A stretch of 49,755 bases of DNA from Aquimarina pacifica (GTDB lineage: Bacteria; Bacteroidota; Bacteroidia; Flavobacteriales; Flavobacteriaceae), in NCBI RefSeq assembly GCF_000520955.1, contig NZ_JACC01000046.1, positions 1 through 49,755 of the forward strand. Reading direction: 5' to 3'. Under the pieces are notes generated by a model that saw nothing but the letters and a program-made list of their open reading frames with translations, was not told the origin of the DNA and ran no database searches. Shown piece after piece: positions 1 through 8,664 of the stretch. Within the stretch, counting starts at the first letter, position 1, and each line of letters starts with the position of its first letter. Position numbers and translations under genes: made by a program.

Positions 1-36
1 GTAACGCTATTTCAGGACAAGACATTTATAAACTAA
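1..36 (+). other. Possible 3' end of an upstream gene (reading frame unresolved)
   Basis: The window starts inside an open stretch. One frame ends with TAA at 34-36, directly against a GC-rich hairpin, which is where a terminator normally sits. Another frame (from base 3) stays open through the hairpin to a TAA at 81-83 and has an equally natural amino-acid make-up. The sequence cut off on the left would decide; no product can be named. Confidence 0.25.
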
Positions 37-66
37 AAACCGCCCTTGTCGAAAAAGGGCGGTTTT
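36..66. terminator. Hairpin terminator
   Basis: A perfect 12-bp inverted repeat (36-47 with 55-66, arms AAAACCGCCCTT and its complement) with a 7-nt loop, ending in four T. The GC core inside an AT-rich region and the flanking A/T runs fit a Rho-independent terminator, probably for the gene cut off at the left edge. Confidence 0.7.
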
Positions 67-124
67 CCATAATAATCAAATAATCACACTAACCATCAAC
101 TATGAATAAAATTTGATTATTATT

Positions 125-145
125 TAACTAACTAACTAACTAACT
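125..145. repeat. TAAC tetranucleotide repeat, five copies
   Basis: Five exact tandem copies of TAAC plus one base, about 120 bp upstream of the CoA-binding protein gene. It is a simple repeat that could vary in length by slippage. No link to expression of the next gene is visible. Confidence 0.8.
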
Positions 146-264
146 TTATGAAATATTATCATCTCAATTACATTATATAAGACGCACTCAATCTAGTTGT
201 GTTACAGCAGTATTTTGTTTTTAACATTTTTAGTATATTTTTTAACGATTCTAATAAATTATTT

Positions 265-627
265 ATGAATAATAAGACCTTGGTTCTTGGAGCCTCTTTA
301 AAAGAAAAACGATATTCTAATTTGGTAATTCATAGATTAGTGCATTATGGACATTCGGTAGTTGCCGTTGGTTTGCGAGAAGGAGAAGTTGCAGGAGTCC
401 GAATTCAATCAAATATAGAAACAGTGCATAATATTCACACAATTACATTGTACTTAAACCCTTCACGACAAGTGCATTATTATGATCAAATTCTTAGGCT
501 AAGACCTGTTCAGGTAATTTTTAATCCCGGAACAGAAAACCCAGAACTATATGCATTACTTAAAGAAGAAAACATAGATGTTGAGATAGCTTGTACTTTA
601 GTTCTTCTTTCTACTAATCAATATTAA
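265..627 (+). CDS. CoA-binding domain protein (YccU/CoA_binding_2 type)
   Basis: A small single-domain Rossmann protein of 120 residues. The N-terminus carries the family pattern of a short strand followed by a G-A-S turn (LVLGAS) and a lysine/arginine-rich RYS segment, then the strand AVG; the centre has the N-P-G turn seen in this family. A GTG 66 bp upstream is also in frame but adds a hydrophobic stretch not expected here, so the ATG at 265 is preferred. Members bind CoA or a related nucleotide; the physiological role is not established. The 3' end overlaps the convergent symporter gene by 30 bp. Confidence 0.85.
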   Translation: MNNKTLVLGASLKEKRYSNLVIHRLVHYGHSVVAVGLREGEVAGVRIQSNIETVHNIHTITLYLNPSRQVHYYDQILRLRPVQVIFNPGTENPELYALLKEENIDVEIACTLVLLSTNQY

Positions 628-2043
628 TCCCAGGAAAGTTATAAGTCCATTGATTATTAATATAAAAAAGCCAAAATCAAAATCTAACCATTTTGTACAT
701 GAGGCACTAATGATATAGGATAAAATGGGGGATATGATTGCAACCCAAGGGACAAAATTATCTTTAACCTTCATTTTGGTAAATAATCCAAATGAATAAA
801 GCCCTAATAATGGTCCGTATGTATATCCTGCAAAAACAAATAATCTTGCAATTACACTTTCATTTTTTATAATGTATTTAAAAATTATGATTACCAGAAC
901 TAATATAATAGAGAATAGTACATGTATCCTTTTTCTCATTTTTACTTGATCTGATGTATTATATTTCTTTTCTATATCCAGAATATCTATACTAAAAGAT
1001 GTAGTTAGAGAAGTTAAAGCACTATCAGCACTGCTGTACGCAGCTGCAATAAGACCAAGAATAAAAAAAATGGCTATTCCATACCCCAATTCACCTTGTG
1101 TGGCAACAATAGGAAAAAGTTGATCCTTATGTGCATTAATTCCATTTTGCGTAGCATATTCAGTTAGTAATAATCCAAGTCCTAAAAATATAAAAATGAC
1201 AACTGTAGATACGCCTATGAACCAAAACATATTTTTCTGAGCATCTTTAAGATTCCTACATGTAAGGTTTTTTTGCATCATATCCTGATCTAGTCCGGTC
1301 ATAACAATAGCCATGAAGGCTCCTGATAGAAATTGTTTCCAAAAATAATTAGCATTTTTGTAGTCATCAAAAAAGAATATTTTAGACATTTCACTTTCTG
1401 ATATATGACTGATTAGGTTTGATCCGGCAATCCCTAGGTCTTCGGATACATAGTAAATTGCTACACCAAGGGCTATCAACATGCATAATGTTTGCAATGT
1501 ATCGGTCCAAACGATAGTTTTTATACCAGATTTAAAGGTGTAAAGCCAAATAAGCAATATGGTAATGATTACAGTAATCCAAAAAGGAATACCTAATGCA
1601 TCAAAGAGAATAGATTGCAAAACATTTGCAACAAGAAATAACCTAAAACTCCCACCTATTACTCTTGATAATAGGAAGAATGAAGCTCCTGTTTTATATG
1701 AATATCTGCCAAAACGCTGTTCTAGATAAGTGTAGATAGACGTAAGATTAAGTTTGTAATACATAGGAAGTAGTACAGTGCCAATTACAATAAATCCTAC
1801 TATATATCCCAAGGCCATTTGCATATAACTAAACTGCGAGGCTTCTACCCATCCAGGAACAGAGATAAAAGTAACTCCACTTAAAGTAGCTCCTATCATC
1901 CCGAAGGCAACAATGTACCAAGGTGATTGCTTGTTTGCCTTAAAAAATGCTTCATTTCCCGCATTTTTTCCTGTGAAAAAAGAAATAAGTAGAAGAATAC
2001 CGAAGTACGTGGCAATCAAAAAAAGAATATGGATAGGTTGCAT
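598..2043 (-). CDS. Sodium:solute symporter (SSS family)
   Basis: A 481-residue polytopic inner-membrane protein with about 13 hydrophobic helices, typical of Na+-coupled SSS transporters. Family features include the conserved segment following helix 1 (F-F-x-A-N, G-M-I-G-A-T-L-S-G-V-T-F), the R-x-G-x-Y segment near residue 110, and the helix-8 region GLIAAAYSSADSALTSL, where Ser residues contribute to the Na2 site. The solute cannot be deduced; relatives carry sugars, amino acids or carboxylates. Length is normal. It is convergent with the CoA-binding gene and overlaps its end. Confidence 0.9.
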   Translation of the reverse strand: MQPIHILFLIATYFGILLLISFFTGKNAGNEAFFKANKQSPWYIVAFGMIGATLSGVTFISVPGWVEASQFSYMQMALGYIVGFIVIGTVLLPMYYKLNLTSIYTYLEQRFGRYSYKTGASFFLLSRVIGGSFRLFLVANVLQSILFDALGIPFWITVIITILLIWLYTFKSGIKTIVWTDTLQTLCMLIALGVAIYYVSEDLGIAGSNLISHISESEMSKIFFFDDYKNANYFWKQFLSGAFMAIVMTGLDQDMMQKNLTCRNLKDAQKNMFWFIGVSTVVIFIFLGLGLLLTEYATQNGINAHKDQLFPIVATQGELGYGIAIFFILGLIAAAYSSADSALTSLTTSFSIDILDIEKKYNTSDQVKMRKRIHVLFSIILVLVIIIFKYIIKNESVIARLFVFAGYTYGPLLGLYSFGLFTKMKVKDNFVPWVAIISPILSYIISASCTKWLDFDFGFFILIINGLITFLGLILISRKKN

Positions 2044-2182
2044 GAATTTGTGTTAAGGATAGCGATAACCAAAATACAAATTTTTGTTAAAGAATCAAGG
2101 TAAACAAGAGTAATACCTCTCCTAATTTAAATTTACTCAAGAAGCATACTTTTTTTATTAGGTATAGGCAAATGAGGTAGGT

Positions 2183-2755
2183 TTAAGTTCTTATTATAAA
2201 ATGTTCTTTGACTTGTTCTTTCCTAAAAAAAACAAATCCCAAATCATAGGTGTCAATAGTAACAGTGACTGCCGTTTGATTTTTTATTTCTTTCCAAATA
2301 AGGTAGTTTTTTTTTGATTGATGTATATTATTGATAAGTAATAGAGAGTCATTATGTGTACTCTCTAATATCAAAGATAGGATGTCGGAGTTATATTTTT
2401 GGATATCTAAAAAAATAAGATCATAACTTTTTTTGACGTTAAGAATATCAGAGACTTTTGCCGATGGGCTTAGCGCTAATATCTGATACATGGTTTTTAC
2501 AGTATTTTCGATAGCGACTACTTCTTTAAAATCAAAATATGCAACTAACCGATTTATGAGTTTCAGTTTTTTTAGCGGTATGCATGACGGATTGACCACA
2601 TTTTTATAAACAGATTTTATCGCAGGGTAGGAGTGTTTTGGTTTTCTGTCATAAAAACATTTTGTTACCAGATCATAAACAAAAGGTGAGTGAACACCAT
2701 GTTGATTGGTCGATGTCAAAAGAAACTTGATGTACTCATTAGTTTGAAACCACAT
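2183..2755 (-). CDS. Degenerate class I SAM-methyltransferase-like protein
   Basis: 190 residues. The first 35 residues (NEYIKFLLTSTNQHGVHSPF and the V-Y-D-L-V-T-K-C-F-Y-D that follows) match the start of a flavobacterial family of about 250-residue class I methyltransferases as I know it. Here the expected glycine-rich SAM-binding loop after the first core strand (E-x-G-x-x-x-G) is absent: the equivalent segment reads VVAIENTVKTMYQILAL. A later Rossmann strand with an acidic end, YDLIFLDI, survives. It is therefore probably a shortened non-catalytic paralogue or a decaying gene, although the frame is intact. It begins 23 bp downstream of the ABC-F stop on the same strand and may be co-transcribed with it. 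Confidence 0.6.
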   Translation of the reverse strand: MWFQTNEYIKFLLTSTNQHGVHSPFVYDLVTKCFYDRKPKHSYPAIKSVYKNVVNPSCIPLKKLKLINRLVAYFDFKEVVAIENTVKTMYQILALSPSAKVSDILNVKKSYDLIFLDIQKYNSDILSLILESTHNDSLLLINNIHQSKKNYLIWKEIKNQTAVTVTIDTYDLGFVFFRKEQVKEHFIIRT

Positions 2756-2777
2756 TGCAACAAATTGAAAGTGTAAA

Positions 2778-4646
2778 TTATCCTTCTAGCTTTTCAGAAA
2801 GTTCTAACCAGCGCATTTCATTTTCTTCTATTTTTTCGAGGATTTTTTCGAGTTTTTGCGACTCTTCAGTAATCTTATCACCTTCTAAACTTCCTTCAAG
2901 AAATAGTTTTTCAATCTCTTTCTTTTGTAGCTCTAGTTTTTTAAGGTCACGTTCAATTTTACTAAACTCTTTTTGCTCGTTATAGGACAGTGATGTTTTA
3001 TTATCTTTTTTCCAGGTGTTTTTTTCTTTTGAGGCGACACTTTCTACTCCTTTTATTTCGGGTGTTTTACTATCGTTATAGATACGATAATCTGAGTAAT
3101 TACCGGGAAAATCCTGAATGATCCCTTTACCTTGAAAAACAAATAGATGATCTACAATCTTATCCATAAAGTAACGGTCATGAGATACAACTAATAAGCA
3201 TCCAGGAAAGTCTAAAAGGAAATTTTCGAGGACATTTAGTGTAACGATATCCAAATCATTTGTCGGCTCATCAAGAATTAAGAAATTCGGGTTCTGAATT
3301 AAAACAGTACATAGATATAACCTTTTGCGTTCACCACCACTTAGTTTTTCTACAAAGTCATATTGTTTTTTTCGATCAAATAGAAAGCGTTCTAATAATT
3401 GTTGAGCCGAAATTTGTCTTCCTTTTTTTAATGGTATATAGTCTCCGAATTCTCGAATTACATCGATTACTTTTTGTCCTTCTTTTATTGTAATACCACT
3501 CTGGGTGTAGTATCCGAATTTTATGGTATCTCCGATTATTATTTTACCATGATCAGGCGTAATGGCACCTGTAATCATATTCAGGAAGGTGGATTTTCCT
3601 GTACCATTTTTACCAATAATTCCTATTCGCTCTCCTTTTTTGAACACATAATCGAATTTATCAAGAAGGATTAGATTTTCGAATTTCTTAGAGATTTTAT
3701 GAAGCTCAAGAATTTTACTTCCCATACGTTCCATATTAATCTCGAGCTGCACTTCATGATCATTACGTCGCTTATGTGCACGCTCCTTAATTTCATAGAA
3801 GTCATCAATTCTGGATTTAGATTTTGTAGTACGTGCCTTAGGTTGGCGTCTCATCCAATCCAGTTCTTTTTTGTAGAGTTGCTTTGCCTTGTCTGTTGCT
3901 ATTTGTTCATTTGCTATTCGGGCTTCTTTATTAGCAAGATAATAGGCATAATTGCCTTTATAACTGTATAACTTTCCGTTTTCTAATTCTACAATTTCAT
4001 TACATACATTTTCTAAAAAATAGCGATCATGCGTCACCATGAATAACGTAAAATTTTCTTTAGCGAAATACTCTTCTAACCACTCAATCATTTCTAGATC
4101 TAAATGGTTTGTTGGTTCATCGAGATATAGTAAGTTAGGTTTGCTTAATAAAATATTGGCAAGAGCTAGTCTTTTTTTCTGTCCACCCGATAAATCACGT
4201 ACTTTTTTACCGAGGTCATCAAGTTTTAGTTTAAAAAGAATCTGTTTGTATTGTGTCTCAAAATCCCAAGCATTTATAGCATCCATTTTTTCAAATGCTT
4301 TTTGGTACTCTTCTGCATCATCAGGATTTTGTAATGCTTTTTCATAGGCATTAATTACCTGAAGAACTTCATTGTCAGAAGCAAAAATTGTTTCTTCAAT
4401 GGTAAGCAGTGGATCCAGATCGGGTTCTTGTGGCAAGAAAGCTACTTTTAAGTTTTTACGATATACAACCTGACCTTCGTCTGGTTCATCATCTCCGGCT
4501 ATGATGTCAAGCAAAGAAGTTTTTCCTGTTCCGTTTTTGGCTACAAAACCAATTTTTTGTCCTTCGTTGATCCCAAAGGATATATTTTTGAACAAGATGC
4601 GTTCTCCAAATCCTTTAGCGATATTTTCTACTGATACGTAATTCAC
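2778..4646 (-). CDS. uup: ABC-F family ATPase, Uup-like
   Basis: A 622-residue cytosolic protein with two ABC ATPase domains and no membrane segments. Domain 1 has its Walker A lysine at K42 (AKNGTGKT, with Ala in place of the first Gly), LSGGQ at 152-156 and Walker B LYLDEP at 173-178; domain 2 has Walker A at 345-352, LSGGE at 435-439 and LILDEP at 456-461. A basic linker lies at about 245-310, and a charged C-terminal coiled coil at about 555-622 is the Uup hallmark. ABC-F proteins act on ribosomes; Uup also affects DNA stability and excision of transposons in E. coli. A perfect TACCTTTG box lies 17 bp upstream of the start. Confidence 0.9.
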   Translation of the reverse strand: MNYVSVENIAKGFGERILFKNISFGINEGQKIGFVAKNGTGKTSLLDIIAGDDEPDEGQVVYRKNLKVAFLPQEPDLDPLLTIEETIFASDNEVLQVINAYEKALQNPDDAEEYQKAFEKMDAINAWDFETQYKQILFKLKLDDLGKKVRDLSGGQKKRLALANILLSKPNLLYLDEPTNHLDLEMIEWLEEYFAKENFTLFMVTHDRYFLENVCNEIVELENGKLYSYKGNYAYYLANKEARIANEQIATDKAKQLYKKELDWMRRQPKARTTKSKSRIDDFYEIKERAHKRRNDHEVQLEINMERMGSKILELHKISKKFENLILLDKFDYVFKKGERIGIIGKNGTGKSTFLNMITGAITPDHGKIIIGDTIKFGYYTQSGITIKEGQKVIDVIREFGDYIPLKKGRQISAQQLLERFLFDRKKQYDFVEKLSGGERKRLYLCTVLIQNPNFLILDEPTNDLDIVTLNVLENFLLDFPGCLLVVSHDRYFMDKIVDHLFVFQGKGIIQDFPGNYSDYRIYNDSKTPEIKGVESVASKEKNTWKKDNKTSLSYNEQKEFSKIERDLKKLELQKKEIEKLFLEGSLEGDKITEESQKLEKILEKIEENEMRWLELSEKLEG

Positions 4647-4663
4647 ATTTTTTTATAAGACTG

Positions 4664-4671
4664 CAAAGGTA
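4664..4671 (-). promoter_or_regulatory. Promoter -7 box of the ABC-F gene
   Basis: TACCTTTG on the minus strand matches the Bacteroidota -7 consensus TAnnTTTG exactly and ends 17 bp before the ATG of the Uup-like gene. I found no clear upstream TTG element at the usual distance. Confidence 0.6.
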
Positions 4672-4830
4672 CAAAGTTCTTTTAAGTTGGTGCCGCAAAT
4701 TCATATATCAGTTAGTCATTCTAATGTATTACGTTTTTTTGCACCTAATTTTTGGGTGTTGCTCGTTATAGAGGTTGTAAAACTATAGCGAGAAAGCTTT
4801 ATTCTGCCATATTCCAGTATTGTTGAGATA

Positions 4831-5754
4831 TTATTTATTTAAACGGTAACTTATTCCTAGTTGCATAAAAATTGTTGGTTGCAAAGAATTTTCGAATGTT
4901 TCGTTTTCGGACTTATAGTTATCATTTACAAAATTATACGTGTTATTAAATAATATCCCTCCTTTTAGATTAAGCCATAAATTGGACGTAATATTCTTTG
5001 AAAAATAAGGAAAAAGATAGAAGTTTTGCCTTTGTAAATAGTTTGCAGCTTCAGGATACGCTTCATTTTGTAAATTAGTTATACTTCCTTCTAGATTAAA
5101 TGAAAAACCATATTCATTTTTTTTACTTGGCATAAATGTTATCGTTGCACTTTGCGGGAGTCTAATGTTAAGATTCATTTTAGGTTTTGAATATAATAAT
5201 ACGAGGACTGGAAGAATAGAGTTTTTTGCCTGATTATTATTATAATTGATCCCAAAACCCCATCTAAAATCAGGATTTTTCTTAGATGTTTTTAATGCTG
5301 CAACCAATACTTGAGGGAATAATAAATCTTTATTAAACTGACGCTCTGCAAAGTCAGAACGTACATTTATTGAGGGTATATAAATCATTTTCCAAGATTC
5401 TGAAATAGAATGTCGAATAGGAAGAGAGTAGTTTAATTCATATAGCTCTTCGGGAAAAGGTAATATCATATTCTCGATAGTATCGATATCATTAATTATG
5501 GCTTTGGCACTAAAGACATTATTGATTAATAAATTTTCCCCAACTTTAATCGTTGGGGTATTTATTTTTACATCAATAACGTTTTGTGATATGGTCCCAT
5601 TTGCATCCTTAAGATCCGTTTTTGGGGTTGCAAAATAGTTCGCATAAAATACATCCTTGGTTGATTGAACGGTTTGAGCATTGCTATAGCCCAAAAATAA
5701 AACCGAAAACAATAAAAGGAACGATCTTCTATTTCTTCGAAAGTTTGGTCTCAT
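4831..5754 (-). CDS. DUF6268 family outer-membrane barrel-like protein
   Basis: 307 residues with an N-terminal signal peptide (basic MRPNFRRNRR, then a hydrophobic core ending ...YSNAQ). The mature part consists of alternating aromatic/hydrophobic strands, ends in a short strand (LGISYRLNK), and matches the flavobacterial DUF6268 family, which is predicted to form outer-membrane beta-barrels. Function is unknown. It is the last gene of a probable four-gene transcription group starting at the LytTR regulator: its start overlaps the end of the HXXEE gene by 26 bp. It likely shares their regulation. Confidence 0.7.
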   Translation of the reverse strand: MRPNFRRNRRSFLLLFSVLFLGYSNAQTVQSTKDVFYANYFATPKTDLKDANGTISQNVIDVKINTPTIKVGENLLINNVFSAKAIINDIDTIENMILPFPEELYELNYSLPIRHSISESWKMIYIPSINVRSDFAERQFNKDLLFPQVLVAALKTSKKNPDFRWGFGINYNNNQAKNSILPVLVLLYSKPKMNLNIRLPQSATITFMPSKKNEYGFSFNLEGSITNLQNEAYPEAANYLQRQNFYLFPYFSKNITSNLWLNLKGGILFNNTYNFVNDNYKSENETFENSLQPTIFMQLGISYRLNK

Positions 5755-6280
5755 GAATAATAATATAAGTTAAAATTGTAATAAATAATATAGGCATTGA
5801 TATTCCGCCAAGTAACTCAAACAAGAAGAAAGCAAATGCACCCAGCATAATAAGGAGGTACATGATTTTTCTTGAAATCCAATTTTCTATTCTTGCCTTA
5901 TAAAGTATCAATAAATTTACCGGCAAATACAAGAGTATTGCAGTAACTGTCCCTGGACTATAATCTGTAAAGAAAACTCCTGCACCAATATGAAAAAAAG
6001 CATTAGTCAGCTGTGACATCATAAAGAACAAAATGACAGCATTTGCTGCAGGTTTACTTTTTCGAATAGAGAACAACAGAATAAGTAATAGTGCTACAAA
6101 AGAGACTACGATAAAAACGTATTCTGTAGTAAGTGGATTGTTTTGAAGGAAGTATCTCGCTCGCCAAGTCCTAAAGTTTCCTTCCTTTTCTTCTATATGA
6201 TGTATACAATAGGCCAGAGGAGCCAGTAGTAGGACCGATGAAAAAGTTAATTTTTCGAATAGACTTTTAATTTTACTCAT
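5729..6280 (-). CDS. HXXEE domain membrane protein
   Basis: 183 residues. The family name motif H-x-x-E-E is present as HHIEEKEGNFRTW near residue 27, followed by several hydrophobic helices (about 45-65, 75-95, 105-122, 132-175), indicating an inner-membrane protein. An in-frame ATG lies 42 bp further upstream, but it would overlap the preceding gene by 38 bp; the ATG at 6280 sits 4 bp after the previous stop and gives a normal N-terminus (MSKIKSLFEK). HXXEE proteins have no established activity. The tight spacing on both sides indicates an operon. Confidence 0.75.
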   Translation of the reverse strand: MSKIKSLFEKLTFSSVLLLAPLAYCIHHIEEKEGNFRTWRARYFLQNNPLTTEYVFIVVSFVALLLILLFSIRKSKPAANAVILFFMMSQLTNAFFHIGAGVFFTDYSPGTVTAILLYLPVNLLILYKARIENWISRKIMYLLIMLGAFAFFLFELLGGISMPILFITILTYIIIHETKLSKK

Positions 6281-6284
6281 TTCT

Positions 6285-6623
6285 TTATGATTTTTTAGTC
6301 CAAGTAATAGTTTTGGTAACAAAATATTTTTTAGCTACAAAAGTTATTTTGTCATCTTTGATAGTTGCAGTGGCATTAATTTCGACACCATCTTTGGGTC
6401 GAATAAGTACGCATTTCCATTTGCCGTTTTCAAAATGTAAATCCTTTAAGACGATTACATTTTTACCAGTTAACATTCCTTCAAAGGCATTTGTTTTTTT
6501 AGATATAGCAACCACGCCTTTTTGTTCGGTTTTCCATTGACCTTCGAAGTCATCTGCTGCGCTTTGACTAAAGAGATGGATACTTAGTAAAGCGAATACT
6601 AGTATTGTTAATTTATTTCTCAT
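6285..6623 (-). CDS. Small secreted DUF2147-like protein
   Basis: 112 residues with a clear signal peptide (MRNKLTILVFALLSIHLFSQ). The mature domain has the DUF2147 layout in short form: G-x-W near the start (FEGQWKTE), a central G-K-W (ENGKWKCVLIRP), and a terminal T-x-T-W-T pattern (TKTITWTKK). The domain is found in periplasmic proteins of unknown function. The start at 6623 is chosen because it yields the signal peptide; an earlier in-frame ATG at 6704 does not, and using it would place the start almost on top of the candidate LytTR site. It is the first gene after that site. Confidence 0.65.
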   Translation of the reverse strand: MRNKLTILVFALLSIHLFSQSAADDFEGQWKTEQKGVVAISKKTNAFEGMLTGKNVIVLKDLHFENGKWKCVLIRPKDGVEINATATIKDDKITFVAKKYFVTKTITWTKKS

Positions 6624-6707
6624 TTTTTGAATTATTTTATACCGCAAGTATCTGAATAATACGAATGAGAGAAGTGAATTAATTTTTGAAATGAAAAAAA
6701 ACACATG

Positions 6708-6738
6708 TGAATGGTACAGTGAAAAAATGAATGGTACA
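6708..6738. promoter_or_regulatory. Candidate LytTR-binding direct repeats
   Basis: An exact 11-bp direct repeat, TGAATGGTACA, at 6708-6718 and 6728-6738, spaced exactly 20 bp (about two helical turns). Read on the minus strand each copy contains ACCATTCA(T/C), which differs from the LytTR half-site consensus [TA][AC][CA]GTTN[AG][TG] by one or two bases. Paired direct half-sites about 20-21 bp apart are how AgrA/AlgR-type LytTR domains bind. The pair lies between the LytTR gene and the operon downstream of it, about 85-115 bp before the next start codon. Confidence 0.55.
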
Positions 6739-6768
6739 ATACCGTAGATGAAAAGTACCTTAAAATGG

Positions 6769-7602
6769 TTAAGAATTATACCACTTTATAAAATCATTGA
6801 CGTTTAATCGACTTACGATAATATCAAAATCTACAGGAATAGTAGTAATGATTTTTAACCTTCTGTCATCTAGTTTTACCATCTCGACGACACTTTTTTT
6901 ATTAATAATAATTTGTCTATTGATTTTAAAAAAATCTGCAGGATCAAGTTCTTTTTCTAATTTATTTAATGTTTTATGAAATAGAAATTTTTCTTCGGTA
7001 AAAGTGAAAAGATATAGGTTTCCAAACTCTAAACAGAAAAGGCCTATTTTTTCTGAAGAAATAGGGATGATTTTGTTGCGAAAGGAAACCAGAAAATTAT
7101 GAGTGTATTCTTGAGAAACCTTATTTTCTGATACTGCATTTGAATTCTGAACAGTGGTATCCAAAAAATCATTCAAAAGCTTATTGTACTTGCCTTGAAG
7201 TTGTTGATTTATAGATTTATACTTTAAATAATGAAGGACAACAAAAGTGAGGATAATAACAAAAATATGTCTTAGAATATGAAAAATACCATTTTCACTT
7301 GCAACGATCCCAAATTTTGGAAAGAAAAACATGCCTAGCCATTGTGCAAATAGTGTATTTAGTACATTGAGTATAATAAAAATGGATGCAAATTCTAGAG
7401 TGTTCTTTGTTTTAGGTTTTATAACGATTAACAAGTAATAATTCATAATCCAGACCAAAAAAGCTTTAATTGTTGTAGCAATAAAATGTGCGACTATTTG
7501 CCAAAACCCTAATGAATTTGTTTTGTCGCCCATGATAATAGAAAATAACCCAAGCAAAATGCAATAGTAAATTCCTGTGACTAAATATTTTTTCAAATTC
7601 AT
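6769..7602 (-). CDS. Membrane-anchored LytTR transcriptional regulator
   Basis: 277 residues. Four hydrophobic helices (about 7-24, 36-62, 70-95, 108-126), a charged linker, then a LytTR DNA-binding domain at about 168-275 with the family's conserved block FFKINRQIIINKKSVVEM. No receiver or kinase domain is present, so it is probably a one-component sensor that detects something at or in the membrane. The signal is unknown. A candidate two-half-site operator lies just past its stop codon, ahead of three envelope genes on the same strand, and three tandem 12-bp repeats lie in its own upstream region, which suggests autoregulation or control by another factor. Confidence 0.85.
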   Translation of the reverse strand: MNLKKYLVTGIYYCILLGLFSIIMGDKTNSLGFWQIVAHFIATTIKAFLVWIMNYYLLIVIKPKTKNTLEFASIFIILNVLNTLFAQWLGMFFFPKFGIVASENGIFHILRHIFVIILTFVVLHYLKYKSINQQLQGKYNKLLNDFLDTTVQNSNAVSENKVSQEYTHNFLVSFRNKIIPISSEKIGLFCLEFGNLYLFTFTEEKFLFHKTLNKLEKELDPADFFKINRQIIINKKSVVEMVKLDDRRLKIITTIPVDFDIIVSRLNVNDFIKWYNS

Positions 7603-7644
7603 TTAAAAATTATAATTTCTTAATATCGCTAGATGATTACTTTT

Positions 7645-7680
7645 TGAGTATTAAAATGAGTTATTAGGTGAGTATTAAAA
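7645..7680. repeat. Three tandem 12-bp repeats upstream of the LytTR gene
   Basis: TGAGTATTAAAA (7645-7656), TGAGTTATTAGG (7657-7668) and TGAGTATTAAAA (7669-7680) stand head to tail; the outer copies are identical and the middle one shares the TGAGT core. They lie 43-78 bp before the LytTR start codon, where an activator or repressor array would sit. The repeat does not resemble the candidate LytTR site at 6708-6738, so a different protein, or none, may bind here. Confidence 0.6.
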
Positions 7681-7756
7681 CTCTCGTTTTTGTCATGTAT
7701 AACGGTAGTTTATATAAAATCAAGATATCTGGGTTTTATTTTGTTTAAATATGCTA

Positions 7757-8281
7757 CTATATTTGAATATTTACCATATTCGGAATCAATTTTTTTTCGT
7801 GGATTACTACATAAACATCAAAATCCTTAGTCGTTTTTATGTCATTAAACACACTAGACTCATTTAGATACGTAAGTAACTGAATCATGAGCTTATAATA
7901 AGAAGTATGTTTTACATCATCAATAGACTTTAGGCCTTTTTCATAATCGTCTCTGATACTATAAAAATCATTTTGGTATCTTAGAAAGGTTTCTTTTTCA
8001 TTTTCTTCTTTAGATGAAAACGCATACGAGAAATCAATACCATGTGCCCAATCGTCAAAATTACAGACTCCCTTTTTTCTATCTTTACCATCAGAACTAT
8101 CTAGAACCAAACAACTGAACCAACAAGCAATACCACTAAATACTTCATTGTCTTGATACTCTAATAGTGCCATTAATTCTGCTTCTACAAAAGAGAAGAA
8201 ACGTATCCTATCAAATTTTTCAATTTTACTCATTATGCTATTATTTAATAATGAAGTGTTTTTTTTAAAACGTTCTGTCAC
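7757..8281 (-). CDS. Hypothetical cytosolic protein
   Basis: 174 residues, not recognised. There is no signal peptide or membrane helix; it is acidic and aromatic-rich with segments such as EAELMALLEY and DFDVYVVIHEKK. Met17 (base 8233) is a possible alternative start giving MSKIEKFDRIRF; the upstream ATG adds a low-complexity TERFKKNTSLLNN leader. It stands alone between two gene-poor gaps, upstream of the LytTR gene on the same strand but separated from it by 154 bp. Nothing around it suggests a function. Confidence 0.55.
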   Translation of the reverse strand: MTERFKKNTSLLNNSIMSKIEKFDRIRFFSFVEAELMALLEYQDNEVFSGIACWFSCLVLDSSDGKDRKKGVCNFDDWAHGIDFSYAFSSKEENEKETFLRYQNDFYSIRDDYEKGLKSIDDVKHTSYYKLMIQLLTYLNESSVFNDIKTTKDFDVYVVIHEKKLIPNMVNIQI

Positions 8282-8664
8282 GTAATTATTACACTAAACG
8301 CACTAATGTTCACCTGTATTTGAAACATTTTTTCTTTGAGTACATATCTAAATTAAGAGGTACTTCTCTTATAAAAAAGGATGTTTATACTTAGTTTAGG
8401 TATCTAATTTAATAAATACAAACCGAATAGAAAATCTGTAGGTTTTTTGCCTAAACTTAGATTTGTTTAAATTAATGTAGCGACTAAATATTAATTTGAT
8501 TTACTCTCCTAAATGTGCAATCTATGCAATCGAAGCCTATTTTGATGAATCAACTCTGCTTTCAATTCTTCATATTTCTAATGTTTAGACAGATTTTAAT
8601 TATAGGTTAGGTAAGTTGTAGTTTTAGAAGTGTTTGATTTCTATTTTTTTCGTAATTTAAAAAG
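8282..8664. other. Gene-free stretch, 383 bp
   Basis: AT-rich region between two divergent genes; it should hold both promoters. I see an imperfect 11-bp inverted repeat (8390-8400 with 8450-8460, one mismatch, 49 bp apart), too weak to name. No convincing small reading frame or RNA gene was found. Confidence 0.5.

Noticed and set aside
3..83. Second open frame through the first hairpin to TAA at 81-83
   Set aside because: It would place a strong terminator-like hairpin inside a coding region. Possible but unproven; left as an unresolved edge.
8390..8460. Imperfect inverted repeat CTTAGTTTAGG / CCTAAACTTAG
   Set aside because: One mismatch, arms 49 bp apart and AT-rich. Likely chance.
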